Assembly (NCBI GenBank): GCA_021234155.1 | Contig: JAJEKV010000184.1 | Location: 498,001 to 562,000, forward strand | DNA length: 64,000 bases | Direction of reading: 5' to 3' | Source: Isoetes taiwanensis | Taxonomy: Eukaryota; Streptophyta; Lycopodiopsida; Isoetales; Isoetaceae | In this document: positions 20,245 through 33,060 of the stretch, piece after piece | How positions within the stretch are numbered: the first letter of the stretch is position 1 | Layout: each line of letters opens with the position of its first letter | The notes under the pieces: generated by a model | Databases searched by the model: none | The model's input: the letters and a program-made list of their open reading frames with translations, nothing else | What the model was told of the DNA's origin: nothing | Position numbers and translations under genes: made by a program

Positions 20245-22120
20245 TTAGATCCCTGCTTGGAATTAAAGGCTGAGAACGTGAATGGTTCTCTGCGTCGTTG
20301 GCTTTTTGTCCACAAGACCAGCACGTCTGGATAAAAAATTGCAATATGAAGGTCGCCAACAACGAGATCATGGCGCGGAAGTTCCATGAAATGTCCTTGG
20401 GCTGGGACATTTGTATTTTGTTGTGAAAGTCAATTAGTCTAGCGGGCTAAAGGTTATAGTAAATCTGACAGTTGTTAATTGACTAAGCGTATGGATGGTA
20501 AGATGTCAACTGAATAAAACATATTCTGACATATCGTTTGTGATCTATCAAGTCAACATAATTTGTTGTCTATTATGAAGAACTAGTAACTATAGTGGCC
20601 ACTTGCTATTCGTGGGACATCTAGACATCTCTGTCACAAGTTGCATATTCGACAGACTGGTTCAAGGTGCATAAATTCAAGCATCTCTTAAGTATATTGC
20701 ACGACATTCATACATGCCCTAGGTCAAACTCGAAAAATATATGATACAAGAAGAATACCCTACCCATGTGAATGAAACGTTGCAAACCTCCATAAGCAGC
20801 AACTATTTATAGCCACTATGCTCACGACTGCCAAACACAATTGAAAAGCTACCTTACTCGGAATTAAGTAGTTTTACGTAGCAAGACCAAGTCTTGAAGC
20901 ATTTCAAAGGCTTTCAAGCATTATGGCAAGTCGATCTTGAAATGTGTCAAAGAGCCTAGGTTCAACATCTTATCTCACAAAGGACAAGATCCTCAAAACT
21001 TAGCATTCATAACGTTGCTATTACAACTAGATGATGGAATAGATGAGCGTTTTTGCTATCTTTAGTGCCACTATTAGGTCACTCGTTCTGTCAACACCTT
21101 CTCTTGACTCTATAGCTTGCTATTAAGACCACCTATAACATCCTTAATTATGCCATTTTTTACATTTTATGTAGTTGCGGCATTATTAGTATTCAGTTAA
21201 TATCAGTGATAATGGAACTAATGCATTGTTAGATGTGTCATTATCATATTTGTCTTCTTTTAATGCTAATGGAACTAATTGCATTGCCAGATGTCCCATT
21301 ATTGTGTTAGTGTTGTCTAACTACATTACATATAGCTTCATTAAGTGGACCACGATAGTATCAGTATCTACAATAATGTACACTGGTGAAGTGTTGCATT
21401 TACAATTGTTTTCTTGTTTCATTATTTGTTTTTTCAATCATGGTTACTTACTGACAAGGAAACGTCTTTATGGTGTACTTAACTTTCTCGGGCTACAGCT
21501 TTGAGTTAATCTCTTCTAACCTATTGCCATAATGTCTTATCATGTTGTGCTAACCTACTTGAATTCTAACATGTAGAACTTATCTTTTAGAGTCTAACTT
21601 TTGAGCAAGATCAAACTTGAAACGTGTAGAACTTATCTTTTTAAGATCTAATTTCTATGCATTAATCGCAAGTCAAAGATCAAATGAATAAAGAAATACA
21701 AGCTAATTGCTTTTGTACCATGCCATGTAGAGTCAATATGTTTCATTCGTCACCATAAATGTTATTTCAGTCATCATGGACTGCTACCTTTTTATTGATA
21801 TCCGCATTTGATGTGACAAGACCATTAAAGAATTATGTTGGTCAAATGCTTTTTGCGAAATTTTGGTTGAAGGAAAAAAAATTAATCGAAAACATTATTA
21901 TTTTTTGGATAAACCATTAGTTTTAAGGACCTTATCTAAGGGCCACTGAAATATATAGGGGTCGAGAAGATATTCTTACGGCATCAAACATACAATAGAA
22001 AAAAGTGGACCATTTAAATAAGAAGGAAGGAAGGAAGGGAGGAAGGTATTTTTATCGTCCGCGGAGACCAATCGGTCTATGGGACCCAATACAAAAGCGC
22101 AGCAAGCGGATTACTACCCG
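20245..22120. other. Kinase upstream region and intergenic DNA
   Basis: No coding sequence is recognised. It must hold the kinase promoter near 20250-20600, but I see no decisive element. A (GGAA)n tract lies at 22022-22046. Confidence 0.45.
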
Positions 22121-22124
22121 GATT

Positions 22125-25110
22125 TAACCCCTCCTGGGAAGGGTTTTCGAGGGAAAAACCGTGGCAGCAATCAGCCTGCTGACAAACTGTTCCAACATAT
22201 GAAATGCAAAAAACACACAAATATATACACTCATGTACCGCACCCATAGTGCCTGATTAGTGAGCAGCCAGGCGGGGGCAAAGGTGCGCTTGCAGATCCA
22301 GTACCTCCTGAATGTACAACCCCTAGAGCCGCGTCTTGGCGGTGTGTTCATCGGCAAATGTAGGGGCAAGTCCGTTGCATACTAAAGGAGCGTATCCGCC
22401 CCTCGACCGAATCTTTGGGCAACTTCGGAAAGTGTGAGACTCATCCTCAATGGCACTCATTTGGCCAAAGACAAAAGCCCCTCTGGCGGGACTCCCCAAT
22501 CCACCCTCGGCCGCCTCAATGCGGATGGTGGGCGGTTTGTCGCGAATGGAGGCAATGAGCTTTTGCGCTTTTTGAGAACGGTACAGGAACGCAGTAGATT
22601 TAAGGGCCCGAGCCAACGCCGGGGTTGATGTGCTCCTTGTAATGGGCCGTTTTGACCTGCTCTGAAGCGCCGGGTCCCGAGCTTGCCAGGAAGCAAGCGT
22701 CCCGGTATTCCAGCAGTCACACGATCGGCCTCTGTATCCACCAATCGCATGTGCTCCCCGCCGCGTTCCATCCGGCGAACCAGCGATCTCTCTTACCCCT
22801 CCAACGGGCCCCCGAGCAGCTGCGGGCCCATTGCCGCGGCGTAAAAAGTGCGAGGAGCCGAGCATCACCCATATTAACCACTTTTCGAAAATAGAAGATG
22901 TGTCTATCAAAGGTACGCTTAAAGCGGCAAGAATCCGTTCGCAGCTGTAATCGATAGGGGACTAAAGGTTTCACCCAAGTGCGGTGCCAAAACGCCTTCT
23001 ATACCTGCATTCCAAAGTCATTCCAGTGTCGTCAAAGAGGCGCCAGGGCCTAAACTCTCGACCCCATGCTGAAGGGCAGGCTCAACTAAGCCCGGAACAG
23101 ATGTGGATCGATGGCCCCAATCATAGAGCTCACACGGTGGCTGTTGATTACGCATGGCATAAAAGCCCTCGGCCGCTGTCACCCTTAAGTGGATGGGCGT
23201 CTCCCAACCGAGCTGGAGGGGAACTCCACCCCTAGGTACTTGTAGGTGGGCGGACTTCCAGCTGTCCTCGATATATGAGTGCGGGGGAGTGGGGTGGCGT
23301 GAAGAGGACTTGAGAACCACCGGTCTTGGCAGTGATTAGCGCATGTCGCCTTTGTGAGAATGTGTTTAGGGCATCGGATGAGGCTGCATAACCCGGGGTG
23401 TGGGCGGAAGGTCAACATCGTCCGCGATAGATGAGTGGCCGGATGACACTGGTGCAAAAGTCGTATGCCATCCCCCCCCCATGCTCGGTAAGCGGGGCTC
23501 TAAGCGGTCAATGTAGAGGCCAAAAGTGTGTTGGTGAGAGGGGGCCCTGCCGGATCTTGATACCTCTTTGGTGAATGCTTGGCGCCGGTACGCATCCCGC
23601 CAAAACAACTTTCACACACCAGGCATATGGCATTACGGCACAGGGCAGCGGCAACCCGATTGCCTTGATCTAGCCCATAACTTTTCGGGACCGTATCAAA
23701 AGCCTTCATGAAGTCCACAGCGACAATACAAGTCCCGCCGATGGTTTGGTGTCTTCAATCGATGCTGCGGTGTAAAGATATGGTCCAACCGTTGAGTGGC
23801 GGGGTCTAAAGCCCGCTTGTGTGAGGGGCTCGCACATCTGCTGCCTGCCCAAAGGGTCAGCTGCTGCTTTCGAGAATGCCGATAGCGGTTTGGCAAATCT
23901 TGAATCCCGACCATGATCGTCCGGTAGTGGTCGGACGGTGTGGGTCTCCCACCTTGTGAATAACCACCGCTTGTGGTCCATTGTGGGGAAACCTTCCCGC
24001 AATGCTTTCGCTGGAGCGGGGTAGTGAGGATCGGCACGAGGGTGCCACGCCCATTTGAGTAACTCGCCCCCTGCATACCATCGAGGTCACCGCCTTCCCA
24101 TTAGCCGGCCGTTCTTGGGCCCTCCACAACATCCTCCTCCACGAGGGAACCAATGGGGGCATCCTGGGGGGTATGGGCGTCTGGCCCCACAGTAGGTCAT
24201 AGAGGCTGCCGGCTTTGCTCCCCACGCCCGGAGTGTGATGTCCCACAGCCAGGTCGGCTGGCCTTGAGCATCACTCTGCGCCAAAGGTTCGAGGATGAGT
24301 GTCCAAGAGGCGAACATCTCCCCAGTGCACGGCTAAGGTGCCGCCTTTGTCTCCTTTTAGATGGGCTGTGCGACGTGGTGGCCTGCAGCGGCACCGGATC
24401 CGAGCGTGGCCATGCCGGGCGCTATGTTCTTTACACTCCGCATCAAACCACCGATTCGCTGGAAAGGTTGCCGTGCCTCGAGCCGGTGGCAGAGGGGGTT
24501 ACAAAAACACATGTCCGCCGCATCCCGTAATAGCTCGATCAACTGGCCCTGCATCGCTTTGCTAGTGTGGGGTCCACGTAATTGGCGGGTCCATGAGCAT
24601 CTCGGCGTAGTCCTCCGCCTGCTGCTCATAATCCAGTCGCAAACCGGGATGGCGAGGGGCTGCCATAGTGGGGGTTCTTGCAGCTTGCCAAGCCATGTCC
24701 AAATAAAGTGGGAGGTGATCCGAGTCGACCTCCTCATCCCGATCGTCGGTGCCCCACCCTAAAACGACCGATGAGATGCATATCTTATGCAAACCGAGCA
24801 CACATAGTCCACCACACTAGACCCTCCCCCGATTGTCCTTCGGCTCGCATGTGCACTTTGTGAGAAGCGGGCCACCGCGGACAGCCACCGCAAATTATCA
24901 AGTAAAAAATACCGCGATAGCAGAGCAACCTGCCGCCAAAGCGAAAGTGACCCGGGCGTCATCCGATCCTCGGGCCGGTTGCCTCTGCGGGCGAAGACAT
25001 CAGGACATCGTCGTGAAGGGGTCAAGTCTCATGGGCTGCTCTACTCCTGTCCGTGCATTGAAATCCCCAAGAAGGACGACCCTACCCAACTGCTTGTGCT
25101 GCTGTATGTC
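22125..25110 (-). mobile_element. Degenerate non-LTR retrotransposon (LINE) with endonuclease and reverse transcriptase
   Basis: Minus-strand blocks in order: endonuclease-like 'GGSSVVDYVCS' (about 24850) and 'SDHLPLYLDMAW' (about 24720-24690); RT motif 'GFRPRHSTV' then 'IEDTKPSAG' (about 23815-23740); 'MDFMKAFDTVPKS' (23718-23680); 'FGLYIDRLE' (about 23525) after a degraded 'QGDPLSPT' region; a damaged catalytic box 'IADDVDL' (about 23430), normally Y/F-A-D-D; 'PTYKYLGVEF' (about 23245); and 'YAMRN' (about 23155). The order endonuclease then RT is that of LINEs. Frames change repeatedly, so it is inactive. GC content is higher than in flanking DNA. No poly(A) tail is visible at the 3' end near 22125. 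Confidence 0.85.
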
Positions 25111-25440
25111 ATCATATAGATCGACATAAAGGAGAAACCTTTATATAAAGGTGGACGTTGAAACTAATAAAAGGAAAGCCTTTATATCCACAAACATGTT
25201 TTGCTACAATTTGTGGCCCATTTTTTGCTGCAGTAGTCTCACAAATAGTGCTATAGTTGGAACTTTTGACTATGTCTATGATTTGCATTTCGAAGGAGCC
25301 TAGACACTTTGCTTTCTGGGCCGATAGCCATAGTTGCATTTTGTGAAAGAAATGGAGATGTGTTTTTGGGTTTCACAAAAAAAAAAAAAAGCAAAAACGC
25401 GGTCGCGCGTTGTATCGTAATTTTTTTTTGTAAACTTTTA
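25111..25440. other. Short unassigned spacer with A/T runs
   Basis: Contains 'gaaacctttatataaaggt' and an A15 run at 25377-25391 followed by a T9 run. No gene is seen. Confidence 0.5.
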
Positions 25441-26730
25441 TTTTAAGTTATCACAAGTTGGGGCATGGGCGTGAGCATCTTTGATGCTGAAGTTTATCCG
25501 TGATAAGATTAATTGCATTTCCTCCATTGATATGTGCATGGTTAACTTGCTGGTTTTCTACAGTAGCGTGAACGGTGGGTGTGGCACTGGCCATTACTCC
25601 CACGAGAACAGTAGGCAAATGTAACTGTAGAGCAGGACAAAGTTTGAGAATAGTGGACAAACTGAGAGAAATCTTGATTTTTGCAAGTTCATCTTGGAGT
25701 TCCAAAGGGATACTGGTCGCAGCGCTTGTCGTGTCCACAAAGGCTGGCTCCGTGGATAAGGAGGCTGCTACTTCCTTTAAGAGCTCAACTTTAGTAGCAA
25801 TTTGTTCAGATATATGCGAGTGCATGGTGGCAGGATGGAGGCAGAAGTGTCAGCCCCACGCATTCGAGCACGGGTGGTAGCATGAACATTTGCAAGTGTA
25901 CGGCCTTCAACTACTTACATGAGGCGAACTTGGTCGAACTTTAGGCATAACATGAGACATGAGGTTTTCAAGATCAGGCACAAAAAGAACCATTTTGGTG
26001 GTAGAATCCGCATGGATAGTGTCAATTGCATAGGCAGGTCGTGTGTCCTGAGTTGTGAACTGGCAAGGGCAAATACCGTGGGCTTGGCGTGACACAACCC
26101 AACCCAATTGGAATGTTGAACTGGAGGATTTAAGGTCTGATAAATTTCTTCTTGAGCCTGTTGGTCTAAAGTAGCCAGAGGAGTAGCCTGTGTAGGTGGC
26201 ACGTGGCGGTCTCTTCAGCATGGATCAGGGACCCTGTTTACTATTAGCCACCCATAGTTAATAGGCAGTGAGATAAATACAAGCAGCTTGTCTGGTACCA
26301 GGTAACTGGACTTGAACTTGAGGAAGTTGAGGGTACATTGTAGTACTATATCCCCATTCTCTAGAATGATAACATTGGGTTTTAGCAGGATCAAAAGATG
26401 TCTTGAAGACTAGCCATGCTGCTGCTGGGGTTGCTGAGGTATAGTTTCTGCCTGGAAGACCATAGGGCGTGGGGTTGCACGCGTGCATTCTTCCATGGTG
26501 TGATTACACATATTGCACCATTTACAATGAGACGATCCATTAGTAGAATTCCACACATTAGGAATATGACCCTGATACGTGGCATAAAAAAGAGATCTGT
26601 CAAGGGAACACCTCTGGAAGACACATTAACTGAATGATTTACCAATTCGATGGCATGAGCCAAAGACTTGGATCGCAAATACTCTGTCATGAGATGAATA
26701 ACTGGAGGCAGCCCTTGTAGGAACCATACT
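25440..26730 (-). pseudogene. Retrotransposon gag remnant with intact CCHC zinc knuckle
   Basis: A minus-strand frame near 26690-26560 ('MTEYLRSKSLAHAIELVNHS') resembles the C-terminal part of a gag capsid. A frame change then gives 'CKWCNMCNHTMEEC' at 26526-26485, a canonical C-x2-C-x4-H-x4-C zinc knuckle. It is followed by Gln/Pro-rich sequence ('AETIPQQPQQQHG'). Downstream frames to 25440 are Gln/Pro/Thr-rich and not assigned. No pol is visible. The element type cannot be decided. Confidence 0.65.
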
Positions 26731-27105
26731 AAAATTTGGCTAAACCTTCTCTAAATCTTTAAATCAAACTTCTGATATATGTAGTATAGTGGCCTCGGGC
26801 CCTGAATATCAAAAAGATTGTCGTTTCAGATTCTTCGGTTACCTAATCCCCAAATCTCTGTTGGCCGTGCAAGAACTCTTGCTATAATATCTGGAATCTT
26901 AATTGTCGTGATTCATGGCACTTAAGACCGATGCGTTGTGGGTTCCCTATGATGTGGACTCCCTTGTTCTCTTCTTCTTAAGTGGCGTGGTCCTGGCTTC
27001 TGACATGGACGCCTGGCCCTTGCCTTTAGGCTCCTTTGTGTACCTTAGAAATAGTCATGTGCCTTTGGGCACGTGACTAACACAATATAATATCTTAGCA
27101 GATAC

Positions 27106-27107
<2 letters not shown>

Positions 27108-27146
<39 letters not shown>
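27108..27146. repeat. (CAA)n microsatellite
   Basis: Thirteen CAA units followed by three CAT units. Confidence 0.95.
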
Positions 27147-27149
27147 TCA

Positions 27150-29550
27150 TCATCAACAAAGAAAAATCCTACCCAAGGCTCAGACTTTGCAAATAGGCTG
27201 ATAAATCTTGGGACCTAACCATAGCCTGTCAGGGGCAGTTAAAGGAGCTACTTCTAGGTTGCATCTCCTCCAAAAGATCCATACTAGCTGCAAGCGAGCT
27301 AGAGGGCTACAGTGCCTGTACACGAGTTGAACCCCATTGAGGCAACGCATCGCCTAGGAGGTGTCGAGTTCATACCTTGCCACACGCAGTCGCAAGGTAT
27401 TAGGCCTAGTCCCTAATGTTCCCCCAGTCGACACTACACACCAAGGGATCAACTGCAACTGGACAAGTCTCCATTGCCAGCCAGTCTAGTCCTGCCATTC
27501 ACAGCCAGGCAGGCTCCCATGCACAGGCTGCATTCATTGGGAATTAATGTAGCTAGATTAGAATCATCAATCTATGAAGGCTCTGGGTCCCTCTCTCTCT
27601 TCCCAATACACAGAGGTGTGCACAGAGCAATCCAAACATAAACCACTGAACTGAGATAACCACATACATGGTTAGATTCAATTGTCAATTGTTCAAGATC
27701 TCGGGATCTAAAGCGGGGTGTTTTTTAGTCCCCCCGCGGGCTAGTTGGCCATACATTCATATATTTCATAAAATAGTTAGCCACGACGGAGTAGGATGCA
27801 TTGTCACCATGACCAAGAATGGTGGCTGGTTCACAACACCAATTTGTTGAATTCACTCCATAAGTAGCCAATTATATTTGCCAAATCTTCAAACTCCTAG
27901 GGCGTATCCATTCCAAAATATTATGTGCACTAGCAACTTATTGTGGTGGCCATTAAAACCATGGAATAATTTTATATTTCTAGGGTTATAGCCAAACCCT
28001 ATATTGGCCAAGTGTAAGGATATAATTTTGCCACTCACAGGGGGCTAAAATCTTTTTGAGTTGAGCCCTAAAATTCTAAAGATATCTCTAATAAAATAGT
28101 GTCTTTTCTTCGGTCCAAATTTTTTTATTCAATTTTGCAATTTGTATCCCTTATTTGTTCTTCATCATCCAATCCGAATATGCTCTTCATCGTTCCAAAT
28201 CAAATCAAGGTCAGTTTCCATTTACCAAGCACTTGGAGTATGGTTTTGGGTGAGATCCATCCTACCAAATCCATTTGCACTTTTGCGTACATTCACCATG
28301 TTTACTATATTCAAATGATCTTATAGCGATCTTAGTGTGGATGCCATACAATGTGCCTGAGCGACTTGGAGGGGAGTTTTTTCAACCCATTTCCACACGT
28401 ATACATAGGACTAGAAGGCTTTTTTGCTACTACCTGGGGTAAACTTTGTATGAAAGGGCTCGGATCTGCCTTTCAAAAAATCGTATACATGGGTGTTTTT
28501 GGTCAACCTCTACATGCACATGGCATACCCCTGTTTGTACAAGTGCATCTTGGGGAGTTAGAGAAGTGTAGCATGTGTTTGTTTGTGACAACTACATAGA
28601 GCATCATAGAAACTAGACATCGCCCTATGTGGCTATCATCTTTACATGTTACAAGTACTTTATCGCGACGAGAGTCACCGTCATAGTGTATGGAAGGAAG
28701 TCTGTGCCAAGAAATTTTTGAATCCACATAAGTAGAGTGTGCATTGTGACTAATGTTGTGCAAAAAGAATTAAATCATTAATTTGATCTCAATACCTTAT
28801 ATGGATGGGATGGCTTGTGGATTATTTGTCTTAAGCATACTTCAGAGGATAAATTATAATTATTATGTTCTCGTTGCCAAAGCCTGAAGTCACATAAGCA
28901 GGCCCAAATTTCTCTTATTAGGCAGATTTTGCTTCTAAGTTTTTAGTTCTTATTTCTAGTCACAATGATCAAGAGCCAGTCATGTGTAACCCTGGCTTCT
29001 AGGTTATCCTGAGATGAAGGAAACTTAGCATGGGCTATAGCCCGAGCAGGAAAAAAAAAACACAGAGAATGTTTAAGCACTATTTCTGAGGCTGTCTATC
29101 GCCGCATAGGAAGGAGTAGAGGTCATTGTAGGGCATGTGCGATGGGGTGAATAGCTATAGATGTCCAACATTCACATATTGCAGAACAGAGAGGGAATTG
29201 GTTGGCAAGTATGAAGAATAATAAAAATGCGAGCCTAAGATAACGGAGCTTTGTGCCATAGACGCTTTTTAGCCATTTTCAAATGGACCAATTTTCTTAT
29301 AGATTCGAGGCTAGACCAAAGCTGAGCATGTCTACAGTCTCCTTAATTCTTAACTATCTAGATTCCTGATTCGCCCATGTAAACTTGCTTCAAGAAACTT
29401 AGATTTAGAGAACTCTTTGAAAGGTGTATCTGCCACAAATGCATGGGAGTTTTTCTAATTTATATAGCACAATAATAGGGGGTTACTTTTTATTTTATAC
29501 CCTTTTTCACATGGTTTTTCTATGATTTTGTCCTTGTATTCATTGAGATG
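27150..29550. other. Unassigned DNA
   Basis: No gene family recognised. 27180-27540 is less AT-rich and has no long frame. 28351-28599 is an 82-codon frame without any domain. The rest is AT-rich. Confidence 0.4.
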
Positions 29551-29700
29551 TACTAAATAGTAATTATAGAGTGCACCCTTTATGGGCCCTTGATTCAATT
29601 TAGCTAAAACAATCCAATATTTGTGTACTAAATAGTATTTCTAGCGTGCGCCTTTTATGGGCCATTGATTCATTTTATCAAAACAATCCAACGGTTGTTG
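29551..29700. repeat. Imperfect 75-bp tandem duplication
   Basis: 'tactaaatagta' starts two similar units at 29551 and 29626. Each continues through 'cttttatgggcc', 'ttgattcaattt' and 'aaaacaatccaa'. The second copy carries several substitutions. Confidence 0.8.
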
Positions 29701-30791
29701 TCTTCACTGCATGGGTGGTTGCATGAACATGTCTACATGTATATGCACTTTGCCTTTTGGGATCTTGTTTTGCCTTTTGGGATCTTGCTGCGGGAGTGGA
29801 TTCTTGCTGATATGTTGGTGAAAGGATATCACGGAGTATTCTTGCTGACACTTATTCTTACAGAGGTATTTGTAGCAACTCTTCAGTTAAAGGGATGTTT
29901 TTTTTGTTTTGTTTGCTTGTAATGTAAAGGTTCAGACGTGCTGGTTTTACATAGTGCTGCAAAAAAGAGTTGTGTTTCCTTACATTTTGTGCTGGTTCTA
30001 CAATGCTGCAAAACCAACTTCTATTTCCTTACCCGAGTTTTGTTTGCATATTTAGGAAGAGTTTTGAGATTTCGGCCTACAATATAGCTGTGAGAACACA
30101 CAGGCAAAACACTGTAAGCTTTTATCCAGACCCCCAGCTTCCCTAACTTGCTCTATTTGCCATCGGCTATGGAAAAACCCATGGTTCCGCCAACAGATCT
30201 AGTCTCGGCCTCCTGCAATAACTTCCTCTGTTTTCCAGAGCTGTGCTAACCGCTTCCGTCCGCTGTCGCTTTTTTAATTTCTCCAATCCCTAAATAGTTG
30301 ATAACCTCCCCTTCAAACAACCATTATAAAATCTATTAAATTCTTTAATGTAAAGCCACCATTGTGTTTTGTTTGTTCACCATTGCTTCTTTTATATGCA
30401 TAGTTAACCATTGGCATGAAAAACATGAGGTGCATGGAAATGAAATTGTGAAGAACAAAGTTGATTGAAGAGATCGACATTATCAAGTGACAGAATCTTG
30501 GGCCAAGCTACATCTGTTAAAGATGCTCCAACTGGAAAAAGAGGATGCCATTTATTTAGAAATTGAATTAAGATGAATAAAGGGCTTTTCAAATGGAAGA
30601 TCTGCAAAGACATTACGAATGTTATTGTTGTGAAAGAAGTCTTGTATTAGCTACCTGCTTACTTTTCTGCTTATGCAGTTGCAATGTGAGAATCTACTGG
30701 TTTTAGCGAGATTCTATTTATTTTTGTGGATGTATTTGCTTAAATGGGCTAATCTTCCTTTTTAAAATGGGATGGGGTTGGGAATCGCGCC

Positions 30792-30825
30792 GGAACGCCG
30801 CATATAACGCCGCATGCGGCGTTCC
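30792..30825. other. Perfect 12-bp-stem GC-rich hairpin
   Basis: GGAACGCCGCAT (30792-30803) and ATGCGGCGTTCC (30814-30825) are exact inverted copies. The right part also forms an 18-base palindrome, AACGCCGCATGCGGCGTT. It is a GC-rich island in AT-rich surroundings. Confidence 0.85.
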
Positions 30826-30829
30826 CTTT

Positions 30830-33060
30830 GCCGGTTGCGGGTCTTTTTTGCAGAACGCGAGATAGCTGCTAGTTTTTGAATCAGATGCACTTTTCACTCC
30901 GCCTCCTTACTCTCTAGGCCTACATATTTCGTATCAGAAAAAAGGAAGGCGAGAACCCCCGATTCAGAAGGAAGCGGGAAACCACAAAGCTGCTTGCAGT
31001 TTTTTGAAGTGTCCTCAAGAATTTGTTTTTTTTCTCGCCATTCTCCAGCTTCGCATTCTTCAAACATGGTGCTGCTTCTATGCCCACATCTTCTTTTGCT
31101 TTAAAACCAGGCAGAAGAACTGTAAGAAAACTTTAAGCTCGGAGGAATTTTAAGTTCTTACCCAGGAATCTTCTGATAGAATATATTCTCCTTTGCAGAA
31201 GTCCAATGGATCCAAGGTCGTGCAATATGCAAGTATTTGCTTTCCTTCTATTCTTTATGTTTTTGCTTAACGTAGAAGCCCATCATCTTCTTTATTTCAT
31301 TTTTTGCCCAAGCTTTTGAAGCTCATCATGCAGTGATATCTAACAGCCTTTTCTTTCACAGCTTCCTCAAATGAACAGATGGATGCAAGAGCATGGCACT
31401 AAGTATCCATAATGGAGTAGATTTCTAGATTGTTGATACTTCATTGTGAGTACTATTGACATTTTGTTGGAAGGCTAGACTGGCAGCAAAACGACCTCTG
31501 CTAAAAAAGAGGTAACACGTCCCCTCTGGGATTTTTTAGCATTTTGATTTGTAGTTCTTAATCTCAAGCATATGCACTGCCTATCATGTTTTTGGTGAAG
31601 TATTTTCCTCTGGATCACATCATTTTAGATGCGTTTAGTTTCTTCCTATGAACCCCTTATTTTGGAGCAGTTTCTTATTCTTCTCTAAAGTTTTTTTTAA
31701 TAGATTTTCATTCGTCGTATACTCATGTTTATGCAAAAGCAATTTAAATCTGCCCATGTCTGTTCATAGCTCAAAATCTGTATTGCTCTGGTGCTTAGAA
31801 AATGATATCAACTTTTGTTTAGCATTTTCATTTAAAGATCTTTACTTTGGGGCATGTTGCTTTGTACTGATTGGCATAGACTTTCCTTCTTAAGTTTCTT
31901 TCTCTCTTACTCTAGAGCATATCGTAAATATCATAGTTTTTGCTCTAGAGCATGTTATTTTGCACTGAATTGCTGAAAAACGAATCTTCTAATCTTCTTT
32001 TCACATCTCCACTTTCTCGCAGTTCAAGACATGATGTACTCTAAAGGACAACACGCCTTCCTTCTACTATGCACTTTTCCTTGAGGGGTATGACAATATC
32101 ATTTTCTTACCAAGCATCTAATATTAGTCAGCATATTAGTTTTGATTTATGGCATGGTTTGAATTATATGGATTACAGCTATGATCCAAAAGGAGTCTTT
32201 ATTTATCTGATACTCAATGTCATAGATTGGCTTAATTAAGTTCATGTATTCATCTCTATATGCCTTGATATCCATTAAAAGTCTCGGATAAAGGAGCTAA
32301 ATAGCGGAATCGTTTTGAAGGATAATATCTGGTCCATTGTCGTTCTCCATAGTCTCACTGTCTTTCTTCTTTATCCATGCACTGCCCATTGAGTTGTTTA
32401 TTTTTGCCATTAGGATATTATATCTTAGGCAAATCAAGGAAGATTTTTTGCTATGTTTTCTTCAAAAGGGCCGATTAGAAGCTTTGCCTTTTAAGATGTA
32501 GAGTACCAGCATGACTACTCATATGTTTACATTGCTGCATCAATTAATCTGTATCATCTGTTCATATTGACAATGTGCATCTGCACATGGTGCATCTGCA
32601 GCAATTTTGCTGCCATAATCATAGCCATGGCATAGACATGGTCATTTCAGCCTTCCTTAATGGACAAGCAGATTATGCCATTTCTCTAGGAAGATTTAGA
32701 TGCAACATGCGTGTGAGAGAAAAATAGACAAAGATAGAAAAAAATGAGGTAAGTTAAAAATGATGGAAGTTGAAAGAAGAATAATTTTTTTTCATATGCT
32801 TCTGCATACTGTTCGATCTGGCCAATGGAGTTCATAAACTGTCTTTTGTTTTGATTGCTTATTGACATTATGTTGTTCATGCATGCCTATTTTATGGTCG
32901 TTTTATCTGTAAGGATTTCAACTGGATGATTTATGGTATATGTCAGGATTAGTCAAGCATGCATTACAACTTAGTTTAAGCAGTGGAATATTCATAGAGC
33001 TTGGCATGATGTATTGGAAGTTCTTTCTCTTTTTTTCATATTTATGACTGTTCTTTGCAG
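30830..33060. other. AT-rich stretch, possibly intronic
   Basis: No long frame. Several short 'gcag' acceptor-like sites (about 31200, 31365, 32025) precede coding-like bits, as would be expected upstream of the exons at 33061-33720. None could be joined confidently. Confidence 0.3.

Noticed and set aside
27108-27146. CAA run as a coding poly-Gln tract
   Set aside because: No open frame extends beyond the microsatellite.
30792-30825. Helitron 3' hairpin
   Set aside because: No CTRR with following T lies within a suitable distance on either strand.
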